A stretch of 64,000 bases of DNA, from the NCBI GenBank assembly GCA_023897205.1, contig JAHWDD010000004.1, positions 5,084,001 to 5,148,000 on the forward strand, written 5' to 3'. Under the pieces are notes generated by a model. The model made no database searches and was not told the origin of the DNA. It worked only from the letters and a program-made list of their open reading frames with translations. Origin of the DNA: Exophiala sp. HKRS030. Lineage: Eukaryota > Ascomycota > Eurotiomycetes > Chaetothyriales > Herpotrichiellaceae. The translations under genes were made by a program, and so were the position numbers. Below, in pieces: positions 11,598-22,496 of this stretch (its first letter is position 1; each line of letters starts with the position of its first letter).

Positions 11598-12740
11598 ATG
11601 GCCGAAGAGTTCGATGATGCTGAGTTTCTTGCTGCAGAGGCTGCCGTACAACGATCATCATCCGCTGCACCTCAGCGGACGGCGAACCCTGCTGTCAACA
11701 ATGCCTCCAAGGTTGTCCAGCCAAAGCCGCAGGCAATGCCTGGCAGGCAAGGCCCCTCGGCCATTCTAGTCTCGACTCGACAGAAGGGAAACCCCATCTT
11801 GAATCATGTCAAATCACTACCGTGGGAGTATTCGGACATTCCCTGTGACTATGTGCTCGGTGCCACCACCTGTGCACTGTTCCTGTCCCTCAAATACCAC
11901 CGGCTGCACCCCGAGTACATCTACAGTCGGATCCGACAGCTAGGCAAACTGTACAACCTGCGCATCCTGCTGACCATGGTAGATATCACGAATCATGAAG
12001 AGGCGTTGAAAGAGTTGTCCAAAACGTCCATGATCAACAACCTCACCCTGATCCTCTGCTGGTCCTCGCAAGAAGCCGGTCGGTATCTCGAGCTCTTCAA
12101 GTCCTACGAGCACGCCTCGCCCGCCTCGATTCGAGCCCATCAGGCAGAGACCTACCAAGAAAGTCTGACCGAGTTCGTCACCACTCCTCGCACCATCAAC
12201 AAGACGGATGCTGCGAGTTTGATCTCGAATTTCGGGTCCTTGCGGGCGGCCGTGAATGCACAACCAGAAGAGTTGGCCTTGGTGCCGGGCTGGGGAGAGA
12301 AGAAGGTCAAGGCCTGGACCACAACCGTCCGAGAGCCGTTCCGAGTCAAGAGAGCTGCCAAGTCAAATGCAGCTTTGCTGAGGCAAGAGAGCACAATGTA
12401 TTCTGATGGAGACAGCGCTCCACTCACTCCCGATGCTGGACCTACACTTACACCCATTCCGATCAGCACTGTCCCATCTCTGAGCAGGCAGGGCACATCA
12501 ATACCTTCGGTCGCCGACCCGGCCGAAGGTTCTCGAGGGCAGAAACGCCCCAGGCTCGAGGAAATCCCGATGGACGACGGCCTGGACGAGGACGAGGCTG
12601 CTCTCGTAGCAATGGTCGAAGCCGAATCGAACCTGGCCGATGCGGAAAAGCCAAAAGTAGCACAGGCCGTGGCGAGAAAAGAACCTGAACTGAGCGAAGG
12701 CGTCATGGCTGCTCTGGCTAAACTACGCCAAAATGACTGA
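11598..12740 (+). CDS. rad10: DNA excision repair protein Rad10/ERCC1 (Swi10)
   Basis: Single-exon gene of 380 residues. Rad10 is the non-catalytic partner of the XPF/Rad1 structure-specific endonuclease that makes the 5' cut in nucleotide excision repair and trims flaps in recombination; it acts in the nucleus. Residues about 52-170 are the ERCC1 central domain (GNPILNHVKSLPWEYSDI, then DYVLGATTCALFLSLKYH, RIRQLGKLYNLRILL). Residues about 195-235 are the tandem helix-hairpin-helix region (NKTDAASLISNFGSLRAA, then LALVPGWGEKKVKAW) that dimerises with XPF. The C-terminus is a disordered fungal extension with a basic KRPRLEE patch, a possible nuclear localisation signal. It is convergent with the Pff1 gene downstream. 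Confidence 0.93.
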   Translation: MAEEFDDAEFLAAEAAVQRSSSAAPQRTANPAVNNASKVVQPKPQAMPGRQGPSAILVSTRQKGNPILNHVKSLPWEYSDIPCDYVLGATTCALFLSLKYHRLHPEYIYSRIRQLGKLYNLRILLTMVDITNHEEALKELSKTSMINNLTLILCWSSQEAGRYLELFKSYEHASPASIRAHQAETYQESLTEFVTTPRTINKTDAASLISNFGSLRAAVNAQPEELALVPGWGEKKVKAWTTTVREPFRVKRAAKSNAALLRQESTMYSDGDSAPLTPDAGPTLTPIPISTVPSLSRQGTSIPSVADPAEGSRGQKRPRLEEIPMDDGLDEDEAALVAMVEAESNLADAEKPKVAQAVARKEPELSEGVMAALAKLRQND

Positions 12741-13564
12741 AAGGGGAGAGACGAAGACTTGGGCGCGACCATTGCTCAGCGTCGGCTGATCAGCATCAAC
12801 AGCTGATAGTCGAAAGCTTCACTGAATAAGGTGCTAACAGGGCATGGTACCGCGAGGTGCAGACCCTGCCGACGCCTTCACGAGTAGCTCGGAGCTATGC
12901 TGCCTAGTAGCTCACCACGCCGAAAGCCCATACAAGTCAATGCTCATTCCATCACAGAGCAACGGAATACATCCTTTCTGACGGAGAGTATCCCTGAGGC
13001 AGCCCCTGACTACAAATCGATAGGCTTCGACCACTTCCAAGACGATTGCTCTCTAAGCCTGCGTTGATAGTACCCTCGCAGTCTACAGCGGCAGGCCAAT
13101 CCCCACCCATCCCAGTGATGCATTGGCCACGGGAATCTGGAGTTCCGCTACCCATTCAAAGGTCGGCTGGGTGTGAGACTGATAAGAGGAGCGTTTCGCA
13201 AGACGGGATAAGCAACCCAAATCCGAGACGAGGTCGTTTCGTGGTCACAAATCCAAGCAGGGGACGTTTGGAGAGCTTACGGAGTAAGCCAAGTCGGCCC
13301 CGAGTCCAGTGCTAATGCCCTGCGGCGATAATAGATCTCTCTTATGTTCAAACCCTGGTTAGAGGTGTGTTCAAAAACGAGACATCTCAATTTGCGCGCC
13401 CATGTGCTATACTAGTATGCATCAAACCCCCAGAAGAGTGAGACAAAAATCATAATACATGATACAACCCTCACCAAACACCCGGTGGGAATACCCGTCG
13501 CAAGCTCGTGCAGATGGAAAATCAAATTCTACATCTCCCACATAGACTCAAACGAAGCCACTAC
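12741..13564. other. Convergent intergenic region
   Basis: This is the 3' flank of both the Rad10 and Pff1 genes. No gene is seen. One exact TACGGAGTA 9-mer lies at 13278-13286, within the palindromic GCTTACGGAGTAAGC. Confidence 0.5.
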
Positions 13565-16522
13565 TCACACCTTGAAGTTCTTGTAGCCCTCGACTAAGCC
13601 GTCGCTGGCTTTCGTGATGGCCACCCAGTCCGGTGTATAGTGCACGGCTTCGTCGAATGCAGGAATCAACCCCACCTGATTCACATCGCTCCACAGGCAC
13701 ACAACCCTGCCCGTCATGTTGGTCTCATTGCGTGCAAGCTTGTGCCCGTCCTGGTCGTCGTCGTCGTCATCCCCCTCTTTGCCCGAAGCAGAATCTGCCC
13801 ACGACACGTTAACGGTCCAAGCACGATCCCAGGTCCTCGACCACAGTCGGACCTCTGTACTTCCACTTTCGGGTACGGGGGTGAATCGCTTGTCGCGAGG
13901 TGCTTGACCTTCGACATGGAATGCACTGATCGGTGAGTCAAACACGATTTTGCACGCTCGTGTGTTTTTTCCGTAGATGACGAAACGTGCCTCGTTGTTG
14001 CTGTCACTGTTGTTAATCCGGGTGGCGTTGAAACTCAGCCAGCTCTTGTACCGTTTCTCGGGAGGAACCGAACTTGTAGGATTCGCCACGTTCGGTGGGA
14101 TGCCGGGCCACGAACATCTCTCGAGATTGTTGTCCGGTCCATAAGAGATGCAATCGAGAGATCGATCGGGCGCACTAGGCAGTTCTGCTACGGCATAGCG
14201 CACAAAAGGGGTGGCTCCAGCAAGCGACGCCAAGTTGTCCCCTGTATCAAGGTCGACTTGCTGAACGAAGAAGAGTTTCAGCCTGTTGTCCGCTGAGAAT
14301 GGAAAAGCGACGAGGTTGTATGACAGCGTGCCTATTAGAACGAGAAGGAGGAATATAGGAATATGCCAGGTGAATCGGTGCAGGATTGGGACGACAGGAG
14401 AAAACATCAAAATCGTCGCGACAGCCATCATAATGTAAACCAAGAACATCGAGCTCCCATCTTGGCCAGTCTGATGTAGTCCCTCGGCAGTCAGCAATCC
14501 AAGTTGGCCAACGATGATCAGATTGATGGGCACAACCACAAGCATTTGTAGCAGCCAAAGTGACGTCCACTGAGACTTGCTCCATTCTTGTTCTTCGGGC
14601 TGCGAGCTCTTGTCGTCTTTAGATTTCGCACTTGGGCTGGGTTCAGTGCCTTCTGGACGGTACCCCTTGAAGGTCGATCGTCCCCGACTTCTCAACAAGC
14701 TGGACCTCTCTGTTGGCTCACCTTCGTCGTTTCCACCATCTTCGCCGGTTTCCTCTTGTCCTGGAGCGGAAGTCCCGTACCTCGCTCCTGAGCTACTGCG
14801 CGAAGGCGCCGTAGAAGAATCGTCTCCAACCTTACCACGGCAATATGTCGACTTCTTTGGCAAAGAGAAGAGCTCTAGGTAGGCTAGCCATGTGGCCAAA
14901 AAGAGAGTAGCGGTGTAAATGAGAACAAAGTAAACTCCGACCAAGTGCAGATGTTCTTCGAAAACAGTGGCAACAACCAAGAATACCCACCATGCAAGCC
15001 ACATCCAAGACAGTCCGTACACCCGAGTTAGCGATGACGGTCTCCCAAAATCTGCAGTTCGGCAGAGGAACCATGCCACAAAGACAAATGATGAAATCAT
15101 CATGCTCCAAACCGCCCACTCGCTACTGTGCGCAATATACTGGTTTTCCTTGAACAAAAGATATGCCAGAGCGATTGGCGCTGCACACGCCACAAGCAAT
15201 ATCATTGGGAAGCGGAAGAACCCACGCCACCCATACAAGGAAACTTTATCCTCCCCATCTGGCATATGGTATTCCCTTGACCCAGAAAAGAGGTAAAACT
15301 TGTCAAATCGATAGAGTAATATCAGCGTGATCAAGAGGATGACGGGTCCTGCCACCAGCAGCGTGACAGAGAGAGCGAAGAATGTATGGGCTCGGAGGAC
15401 AGCGAATGCTCGGCCAAACATATCGAACCAGAGAGCCCGGTGGCCCGGTGTGTTGCCAGGTTCCAGATTCGTCTCCAGGGAAGTAGAGGTCAAAGACTCA
15501 GTGGTTGCTACCGCTGCGGAAAGCATATGCCAAAGTGATGCTCTACCTGTGTGTCGCGAGTCATCTTGATCAGTATGATATCGTGCTCGCGGTCCAATGA
15601 AAGCTACATCTAGACCTCTCAGACCCAGCTTCCCATTGAACACGACATAGTCCGTCTGACTACGGATCAGGCCCCGTTCAAAGCCATCGGCAGAGGTAGA
15701 TGAGCCGAAGGGGTATTTTGAGTGAGCATAAGCTTTCGTTACAGCATCATCGGTGCTTCGGAAAAGAGCAGCTCTCCCTCCGGCACCCGCTCCTTCAAGA
15801 TTGAGAAAATTGCTGACCACTTTGGACATGGGATGTTGTCCAAACACATTGGCGCCGTTCAAAAAGTCTTCTTCGCCATTGTTGAGTAGAAGGACAACGC
15901 CATTCTTAGGCTTGTTGTCAGGTGTGCTGAAGTACTTCAACAGCTGGAGCACACATATGACACCAACACCATCGTCTGTGGAACCAAAACCAGTAGAGAC
16001 ACTATCGTAGTGAGCATTCACCAAGACAGCATTTCGAGAAGAAGGTTTCCCATTCGGCTCTAGCCACCATTGTGATAAATCATCTTCTATGCCTGGTATG
16101 TAGACGATAACGTTTGTGCCCTCAAAGTAGACACTGGTACCACCAACTCCTGAAATTCCGCCCGATGAGTATGTCAAGTTCGACGTGTTATCTTCGAATA
16201 CATAGACAGACGGTGGCCTGGCCGAAGTGCCTGAGGGGCTTTCCACATTCTCCTCCAAGATAGACGTGATTCGGGCGAGAAGCCAGTCGTGGACTTTGTC
16301 ATTGGCGTGGGTATTGTAAGGATGACGGGAGGAGGTGAGGAGCTGCAGATCGTCCCATGCCTCGGTCAAGTTGATGCCATGTAGGGGTGTGGCAGAAGAT
16401 GGAGGAGTTGGCACGCCTGTGTGAACAATGATCAATGTGATAGTAATCGCGAGATAGACCGCTGTGGTTAGGATAGTTACAGGCCAGCGAGTGAAGGCGA
16501 CGGGGTTGGATAGCCTCGCCAT
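13565..16522 (-). CDS. PFF1: Vacuolar membrane protease, M28 family (Pff1-like)
   Basis: A single exon of 985 residues, close to the usual family length. It is a multi-pass vacuolar membrane metallopeptidase of family M28. One N-terminal membrane helix (about 15-35) precedes the luminal peptidase domain. Zinc and catalytic residues are visible in order: NAHYDSV (His, Asp), STDDGVG (Asp), NNGEEDFLNG (Glu pair), NLEGAG and RYHTDQDD (His). From about residue 375 there are clusters of membrane helices separated by a charged loop. A luminal C-terminal domain contains an Asp-rich run encoded by a GTC/GAC-type trinucleotide tract near 13755-13775. The substrate in fungi is not established. The start at 16522 (MARLSNPVAFTRWPVT) is the conserved one. 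It lies in tandem with the sugar permease upstream. Confidence 0.92.
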   Translation of the reverse strand: MARLSNPVAFTRWPVTILTTAVYLAITITLIIVHTGVPTPPSSATPLHGINLTEAWDDLQLLTSSRHPYNTHANDKVHDWLLARITSILEENVESPSGTSARPPSVYVFEDNTSNLTYSSGGISGVGGTSVYFEGTNVIVYIPGIEDDLSQWWLEPNGKPSSRNAVLVNAHYDSVSTGFGSTDDGVGVICVLQLLKYFSTPDNKPKNGVVLLLNNGEEDFLNGANVFGQHPMSKVVSNFLNLEGAGAGGRAALFRSTDDAVTKAYAHSKYPFGSSTSADGFERGLIRSQTDYVVFNGKLGLRGLDVAFIGPRARYHTDQDDSRHTGRASLWHMLSAAVATTESLTSTSLETNLEPGNTPGHRALWFDMFGRAFAVLRAHTFFALSVTLLVAGPVILLITLILLYRFDKFYLFSGSREYHMPDGEDKVSLYGWRGFFRFPMILLVACAAPIALAYLLFKENQYIAHSSEWAVWSMMISSFVFVAWFLCRTADFGRPSSLTRVYGLSWMWLAWWVFLVVATVFEEHLHLVGVYFVLIYTATLFLATWLAYLELFSLPKKSTYCRGKVGDDSSTAPSRSSSGARYGTSAPGQEETGEDGGNDEGEPTERSSLLRSRGRSTFKGYRPEGTEPSPSAKSKDDKSSQPEEQEWSKSQWTSLWLLQMLVVVPINLIIVGQLGLLTAEGLHQTGQDGSSMFLVYIMMAVATILMFSPVVPILHRFTWHIPIFLLLVLIGTLSYNLVAFPFSADNRLKLFFVQQVDLDTGDNLASLAGATPFVRYAVAELPSAPDRSLDCISYGPDNNLERCSWPGIPPNVANPTSSVPPEKRYKSWLSFNATRINNSDSNNEARFVIYGKNTRACKIVFDSPISAFHVEGQAPRDKRFTPVPESGSTEVRLWSRTWDRAWTVNVSWADSASGKEGDDDDDDQDGHKLARNETNMTGRVVCLWSDVNQVGLIPAFDEAVHYTPDWVAITKASDGLVEGYKNFKV

Positions 16523-16967
16523 GGCTGATAGTAGAGGTCGAGCTCAAGACATGAGGGAGAGGAGAGTAAAAGAAAGGAACCTGAACAAGACTGGGAAGAA
16601 TGAGGATCTGCTCGGTGTAAAGAGTTCTTTCTAGGCTGCTGCAACGAATGTTGATTTTCTCTGAGATCATGGACGAGGTCAAGATTCTGCTTGTTTTGTT
16701 CCCCGCACTGCGTATTGCACATGATAATTACTCGGCATGCTCCAGACTCAACACGACCAAGCCACTTAATCTACGGCTTAAGAACACGAGGGCGTTATAG
16801 ACACGACTAGGCACTATGAAATCACTTTGGTACATGGTCACTCTTAATCGTACTGATCACCAGCCTATAAGACAACAGCCTTGCGTGTCTCAATATGGAA
16901 GGAACACGTGATACCCAGCCACATACATAACAAGGTGAACCCACATATCCAACATGGTTCAGCGTCC

Positions 16968-18990
16968 TCAATCTCTGCTGACCACATAGTTCTTGAATTC
17001 GCGGGTCTTGATGCCGCGCTCGAACATGATATCGACTTCCTGGTACGTCCTTCCTTTTCTATAGATGTCCAAGTTAGCAACTCGTCGACCGTGTTCAGAG
17101 AGGTACTCACAGTTCCGGAACTCTGAAGAATGCCCAGAGTAAACACAGGCTCGCAAGTCCTCCAAAGAAGAACCCCAGTTTACCTCGCATGTTCGCTTGA
17201 TCGGCATTAATCATGTATGGGATAGCGACTGTCATGACGATACCCGCCGTCGCCTGTGCTGCCGTTGCAAGAGCGATGGTCTTGCTACGGACTCTTGTGG
17301 CCGACACCTCGCAAAGCAACACAAAGCACACTGGACCGATGGATATGTCGTAAACGAAATTCCAAATCACCATGAGGACTGCCTCGGCCCATGCAATCGA
17401 AGGTCTGTTGTCATAGTTGGGTGCGCAGTCGAGGATGCCGATAATGAATTGGAGGACAGCAAGCGTTGCGAGGCCGTAGTTGTAGATTGTACGCCGTCCG
17501 AAATGGACCAGCAGAACCCAGGAACAGCAGGTTCCGACGAATCCCACAGCCAGGAATCCCACGCCCATATTGAACGCTTGGTCAGTCGGCAGTCCGGCGA
17601 CTGGATTTTCTCAGTATGTGAAGCGTTTATCGTGAGGGATATACACGACTCACGAGTAAAGAAGTACGTAGCGTATCCTACTAGATAAATACCACTAAGC
17701 ACCTGTATGGTGTAGACTCCAACAGCTATTTCGGTACGACGGAGATTTATTTTCTTGAAGCAATCGAGATACGTCGAGCCCGTCTCGATCTCCCTTTCGA
17801 GTCGGTCGGTTTCGATGATGATGGCTAATGTCGGCTTGACATCGACCTTAGACGACGCTAGTTGTTTAAGAGCTTTTTCAGCGTCTTCAAATCGTCCTTG
17901 ACGCTGAAGCCACCAAGGACTGTACAGGTCAGCGATATTCCAGAACATTTGAGCCGAGTACGTGACTCACCTCTCGGGAGCGAATGGAAGACCGATCAAT
18001 ATGACAAGCGGCCACACCTGAGTTGACATTAGCCAAGGGTCCTATCAATAAAGTAGTACCTTGAGAATCATCGTTACCCATTGTGCTGAGAAAGGAGCAC
18101 TATACGCCCAATGACTGTCGAGTCTTTGCGTACCAGCAATGACTCCATTAGCGATCAATTGGCCCGTAACAAAACCTGAGGGTATGTCAGTGTAGCTTCA
18201 GACACACAGGAAGGACGAGCGGACATATGTTGGTGCAAGACGTGAGTACACCTCGTAGAGCAAGTGGGCAGACTTCCGAGGCATACGCAGGAGCAATGAC
18301 GGCATATGTTCCCAGGACTAGTCCACCTAGCAGCTCTCCAACAAGCAAGACTGGTAATGACCTTGCGAAAAATTGAATGAAGATGAAGCCGGTGGTGAAG
18401 ATCACGCAGGCTCCAAAAGTCTTCTTGCGACCGAACCATTCCATCTGTGATTTGTTAGAAGATAGTCGAAATCATCTCGCCATGAAATATACACACAGGA
18501 TAACCAGCGCAGAATGCGCCAACAACCTGGCCGATGGGAGATCCCATTGACAACCCTGTCTGCCATGGTGCGGAGATGATCCAGTTGCCTTTGTACAAAT
18601 ACCCGAAATCTTTCTGGAACTTGGGAGTCGCATACAGCTATCAATGGGTTAGCCAGGTGCTCTAACCGCCTGCCTGAAGTCCAGGAGTTTCACATGTGGG
18701 CAACTTACTTGGCCGAGCAGTTGTGGATCGAATGCACACCTATATATCCAAAGTCAAATCTGGATCAGCGTGTCGAGCTTTGACTCTTACATGATCACAC
18801 CAAGAGAGAAGAAGAGTGACCAGAAGACGGCAGATGGATAGAGCCTGGCAGATTGCCAAAAGCCCCGGCCATGTTCTTCATCGGCAGCAATACGAGCCTC
18901 AGCCCGGATATCATCAATGGAAGCGGTCGCGATGAGACCCGCTGGGTCTTTCGTGTTCTCAATATCCTTATCTGTGCCTGGAGATGCCAT
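16968..18990 (-). CDS. MFS alpha-glucoside/maltose-type permease
   Basis: Plasma-membrane sugar importer of the fungal maltose permease group. The minus strand carries many short exons. Exon 1 is 18990-18791 (MASPGTDKDIENTK...), exon 2 is 18739-18709 (CAFDPQLLGQ) and exon 3 starts at 18637 (LYATPKFQKDFGYLYKGNW). Later segments show ISAPWQTGLSMGSPIGQVVG, EWFGRKKTFGACVIF, SPWWLQRQGRFEDAEKAL and HFGRRTIYNYGL. The last exon ends RKGRTYQEVDIMFERGI, the variant PETKG-type motif after TM12. All expected TM segments are present and I see no break. The start at 18990 is preferred over an upstream in-frame extension because MASPGTDKDIEN matches the hydrophilic N-terminus of relatives. It is divergent from the transcription-factor-like gene at 20042, which could be its regulator. 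Confidence 0.82.
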
Positions 18991-20041
18991 ACTGATTGTT
19001 AGACTTTTGCGACAGTAAAAGAGAGTGAGATGGAAGGAAAGGTAGATGGGTAGATATAGAATTTGTCGCTTCGGCAATATCAATGTTGATCAGCAGTGCT
19101 CTCCGCCTCTGCGAATACCAGCTCGCACTCCAATCTCGCACCTCGCTTGTTGATAGTGGGATGTAACAAACCCAAACCAACAGTAGTGGCGATGGCTACT
19201 TTAACATATCCCCGATTCATAGACACAGACTTTGGCTCACCCGAGAACTTCGCTTAGAGGCACTCACCTTCGTCATTTCGTCGCGTGCTTCCAGACTGAA
19301 GAAGTGGCGCCCGCTCATCGAGAATGCCTCTGCGGGCGGTCATGGGCTGGATTTGTTGTACCTCTCTAGCCTAGCCCGCTAGTTGGAAAAGTTGCTGCAG
19401 AAGCTCGTGTTAAGGTAGAAGCGGCCACGCGCGATAAGGATGCCAGGACGAAGGATCAGCGGCCACCAGAACAAGACTCGAAGGTTAGTGGTCCCCTAAG
19501 AAGGCGGGGATGTGCGACGGTGTCCTATAACTGGCTTGTGAATTATCGTTACATCGAAGAGGGAGAGGAGTTGGAGCTGGGGAACTAGATAGACAGGATG
19601 AAACAGCAGATCATCTGACAAACAGATTGCAACAGTACGAAGTAGATTGAAGTTATTCAAGTAAGCACGTGATGGTATGAGCAATGCAATTCAATGCACT
19701 TCTCGTCAAGGCTTGCATTCATCACGAAGAATTGGGCTGATGTTGATGTGCCCTTGATACACACCTCTATGCGAGAATAAACTGCTGACTAACGACGCTC
19801 GGGTGTGGATCATCCTTTCCCCGCGTCATCGTGTCAGCCTCAATGTCGTGAATCATCGCCTGTCGTCAGTGTCTATGTTCTCTATCTTGTACTCATAAGG
19901 CCTTTGCTTGCTGTCTTCTCGACGGGCAATGATGTACGAACCTACACTTGAAGACCTCCTGAATCTCCAAACATCTTCATCCATCCCAGGGACAAGATTT
20001 CCTTGTCAGGACCAACAATCTTCACTCTGATCAATCGAGGA
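18991..20041. other. Divergent promoter region of permease and regulator-like gene
   Basis: About 1 kb between two divergently transcribed genes. I see no coding sequence that I can support. An ATG at 19929 (MMYEPTLEDLLN) opens a 34-codon frame that might be an upstream exon or a uORF of the plus-strand gene, but no good splice joins it to the next exon. Confidence 0.4.
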
Positions 20042-21666
20042 ATGGCGGAAGAGGCCGTCTTATTTCCCACTCAATCTATGTTCATGGTGGATCGTGGCTG
20101 GCAGCGGAGCAGGAAGAAGAAGAATACCAGTGATAGTCACTCAGTTCTAGGGTATGGGTCCGAACGAACCGGAGTTCCCGACGTCACAATCACAATTGCA
20201 AGAGAACATCCTTCACAATGGCCCACTTCGACTGGATTCAAAGGTGTCAGAGGCACTACACAGGGGCAAGAACTGACCGCTGGCGCCCAATTTATGCAAT
20301 ATGAGCCTCCAATCTCATCACCAGGACAAGCTATCGGGCGACGAAGGCGAACAGCAACAAGACCCAGAAATGTTGTTCAAAGACGGACAGGCCTAGCGCT
20401 GCCTGCCCCAAACACAGCGTCCACTCGCATGTCGATGTGCTCAGCGATGCTGAAACAAAGTATATCTGGGAGTGCTTCTCCGCTCTATAGCTTTATCGAT
20501 CCTGAAGTCAGCGACTTTCAGGAATTCATATCGTATTGTAAGTCGACCCATCGCATTGCTCAAAGGTTGCCCAGGCTGATAGCAGGCGACCAGATCCGAC
20601 TCGGCTAGCTTCAGCATTGCTTCCAATCAGCAAGTATGCTTCCGTAAGCTCGAATGCAATCAAGGAGATATGGCTCCCTGCAGCAATCAACGATGAAGTT
20701 TTCCTACATGTTATACTCCTTTCTTCCGCTATGCACTACATCTCAACCATGAACTGCCAAGATGTTGGCGACTCAAAGGTCCTCTTGAAAGTGATATTCG
20801 ACCGACTCAACCGCCGTCTACAGACTGGGAATTATTCCGACACGACAATAGGTGCCGTCTCCTGTTTGGCGCTGTGTGATAATAGCGAAGGCAATCACAC
20901 CCAGTGGGCAATGCACGCGGCAGGCATGTCAGAAATGATTCGCAACAGGGGTGGAATAGCTTCCATCCCTCCGGAGAAGCGATTAAAGTTGTATCGAGGC
21001 GAGGTCATAGGGGCGGTCGACACACTTTCAATGCCACGTTTGCCACGGCCCCCAAGGTCTACGGAGTCCCTTTACAAGGCAATTAAAATGACATTTCCTC
21101 TTGATGCTACTCTGTTATCTGCATTAGTTGAGTCGGACTTGACGCCGAACATGTTTGACCTTCTCATCGACTTGTCGTTATTTGCACAGACTCTGAACTA
21201 CGCAGCTAAAACTGGGGTCATCATTGATTCCACGGCCTACGAAGAAGATATCACATGCATGCAGTACGATCTGCTGACTTTTGATATGACAGGCGCCACC
21301 ATCGTGGACAGTGCTTGCAGGCTAGCAGCGTTAGCATTCGGAAAGAGCATCATGCAGGAGACGCCTTTCGCGAGGACGGCTTCGATGGAAATCTCGCGGC
21401 AGCTGCAAAACATTTTAACTACTCTCAGAACCGAGTGCACTAGATCTGACCTGCTGTTCTGGGTCCAAGTCATGGGCGCGTTAGTCTCGTCACAAACGGA
21501 CGAGAAGGATTGGTTCAGAGCCCATCTCAGAGCTTTTGTAGGCCAAAGGGTGGATTTGGTCACATGGACGAATGCAAAAGTTCTACTGGAAGCTCTGTTC
21601 TGGGTTGACTGTCTCTTTGATGTCCAAGGAGAGCGACTTTGGCTTGAAGTATTTGGGCCCGCTTGA
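20042..21666 (+). CDS. Fungal-specific transcription-factor-like protein (no Zn2Cys6 seen)
   Basis: Two exons, 20042-20537 and 20609-21666, join in frame across GTAAGT...CTAG (ISY / SSALLPISKY), giving about 517 residues. The N-terminal part has the MFMVDRGWQRSRKKKN basic segment found at the same place in many ascomycete proteins of this type. The second exon is the helical fungal-specific transcription-factor region (fungal_trans_2-like): YASVSSNAIKEIWLPAA, then DEVFLHVILLSSAMHYIS and AMHAAGMSEMIRNRGGI. No Cys6 zinc cluster is visible, as is usual for this subgroup, so DNA binding is not demonstrated. The frame is open upstream without an ATG as far as about 19955, so a 5' exon may be missing from my model. 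Its position divergent from a sugar permease suggests local regulation (inference). Confidence 0.7.
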
Positions 21667-22496
21667 ACTCCCTAGGCAGAGGACAACAGGAGTCACTACC
21701 GATCGTGACAGAAAAGTTGGCTATCATTTTGGCATCAGATTCTCGTATTCTACCACGTGGGAAGGCTGATGAACGTGCGCAGCATACGACCGGGGGGTGG
21801 TGTCACAGGAGAACATCTTCGCAGGTGGACAATGATCAACTGCGTCTTCGAAATCTGGGTTAGCATTTCCCAACTTCGACTTGAAGGGACGGCCAGCTTC
21901 TCCATCTACTGAATGCCGAAGTCTTGGTGTTTCAGAAAGCTGTGATCAGTGCTCAAGGGCCACCTCGATCTCATCTCAGGGGGATCGGTTGCCATACTTC
22001 GTCCACGTCAGATCTCTCATGAAGAAGCCGGCACGTGTCTCTCGTCCACCGTAGTCTTCAAAGTCCTACGGTCAACCAGAGACGCGTATCTCGCACTCGC
22101 TTCTATTTATAAGAACATTGGCGTCTTCCATCACTAAATCTCTCAGAAAGAGTATGCCTCATTTACGTACAGTCCAAGTAAAACCACTACTTTATGCTGC
22201 CAAGCAGGTAAGCAGGTAAGCAGCCAAAGTAGCTGCTCGATCTTTCGGTCCATTACTGCCTGAGTTCAGGGATCTACACAGGGTAACTCCAGCTTGTTAC
22301 ATGGCCGCAAATGGCGGACTACACCGCTACAACCGATCTTTGTATGGATACCTACCTAGGTAGATACTGGGTTAGAGTTGCATCCGCCAATGGACGTTAA
22401 CAGACGCCATTTGTATAAGTGTGCAAGTCTCTACCTGCCTTGTTTCCACCTCAAACCGATTGACTATAGCTTTTCAGGGTGCTAAATTCACCAACC
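21667..22496. other. Intergenic region upstream of GH89 gene
   Basis: No gene recognised. It contains a short repeated AGCAGGTA motif near 22203-22220 and AT-rich sequence before the GH89 start. It is presumably the GH89 promoter. Confidence 0.4.
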
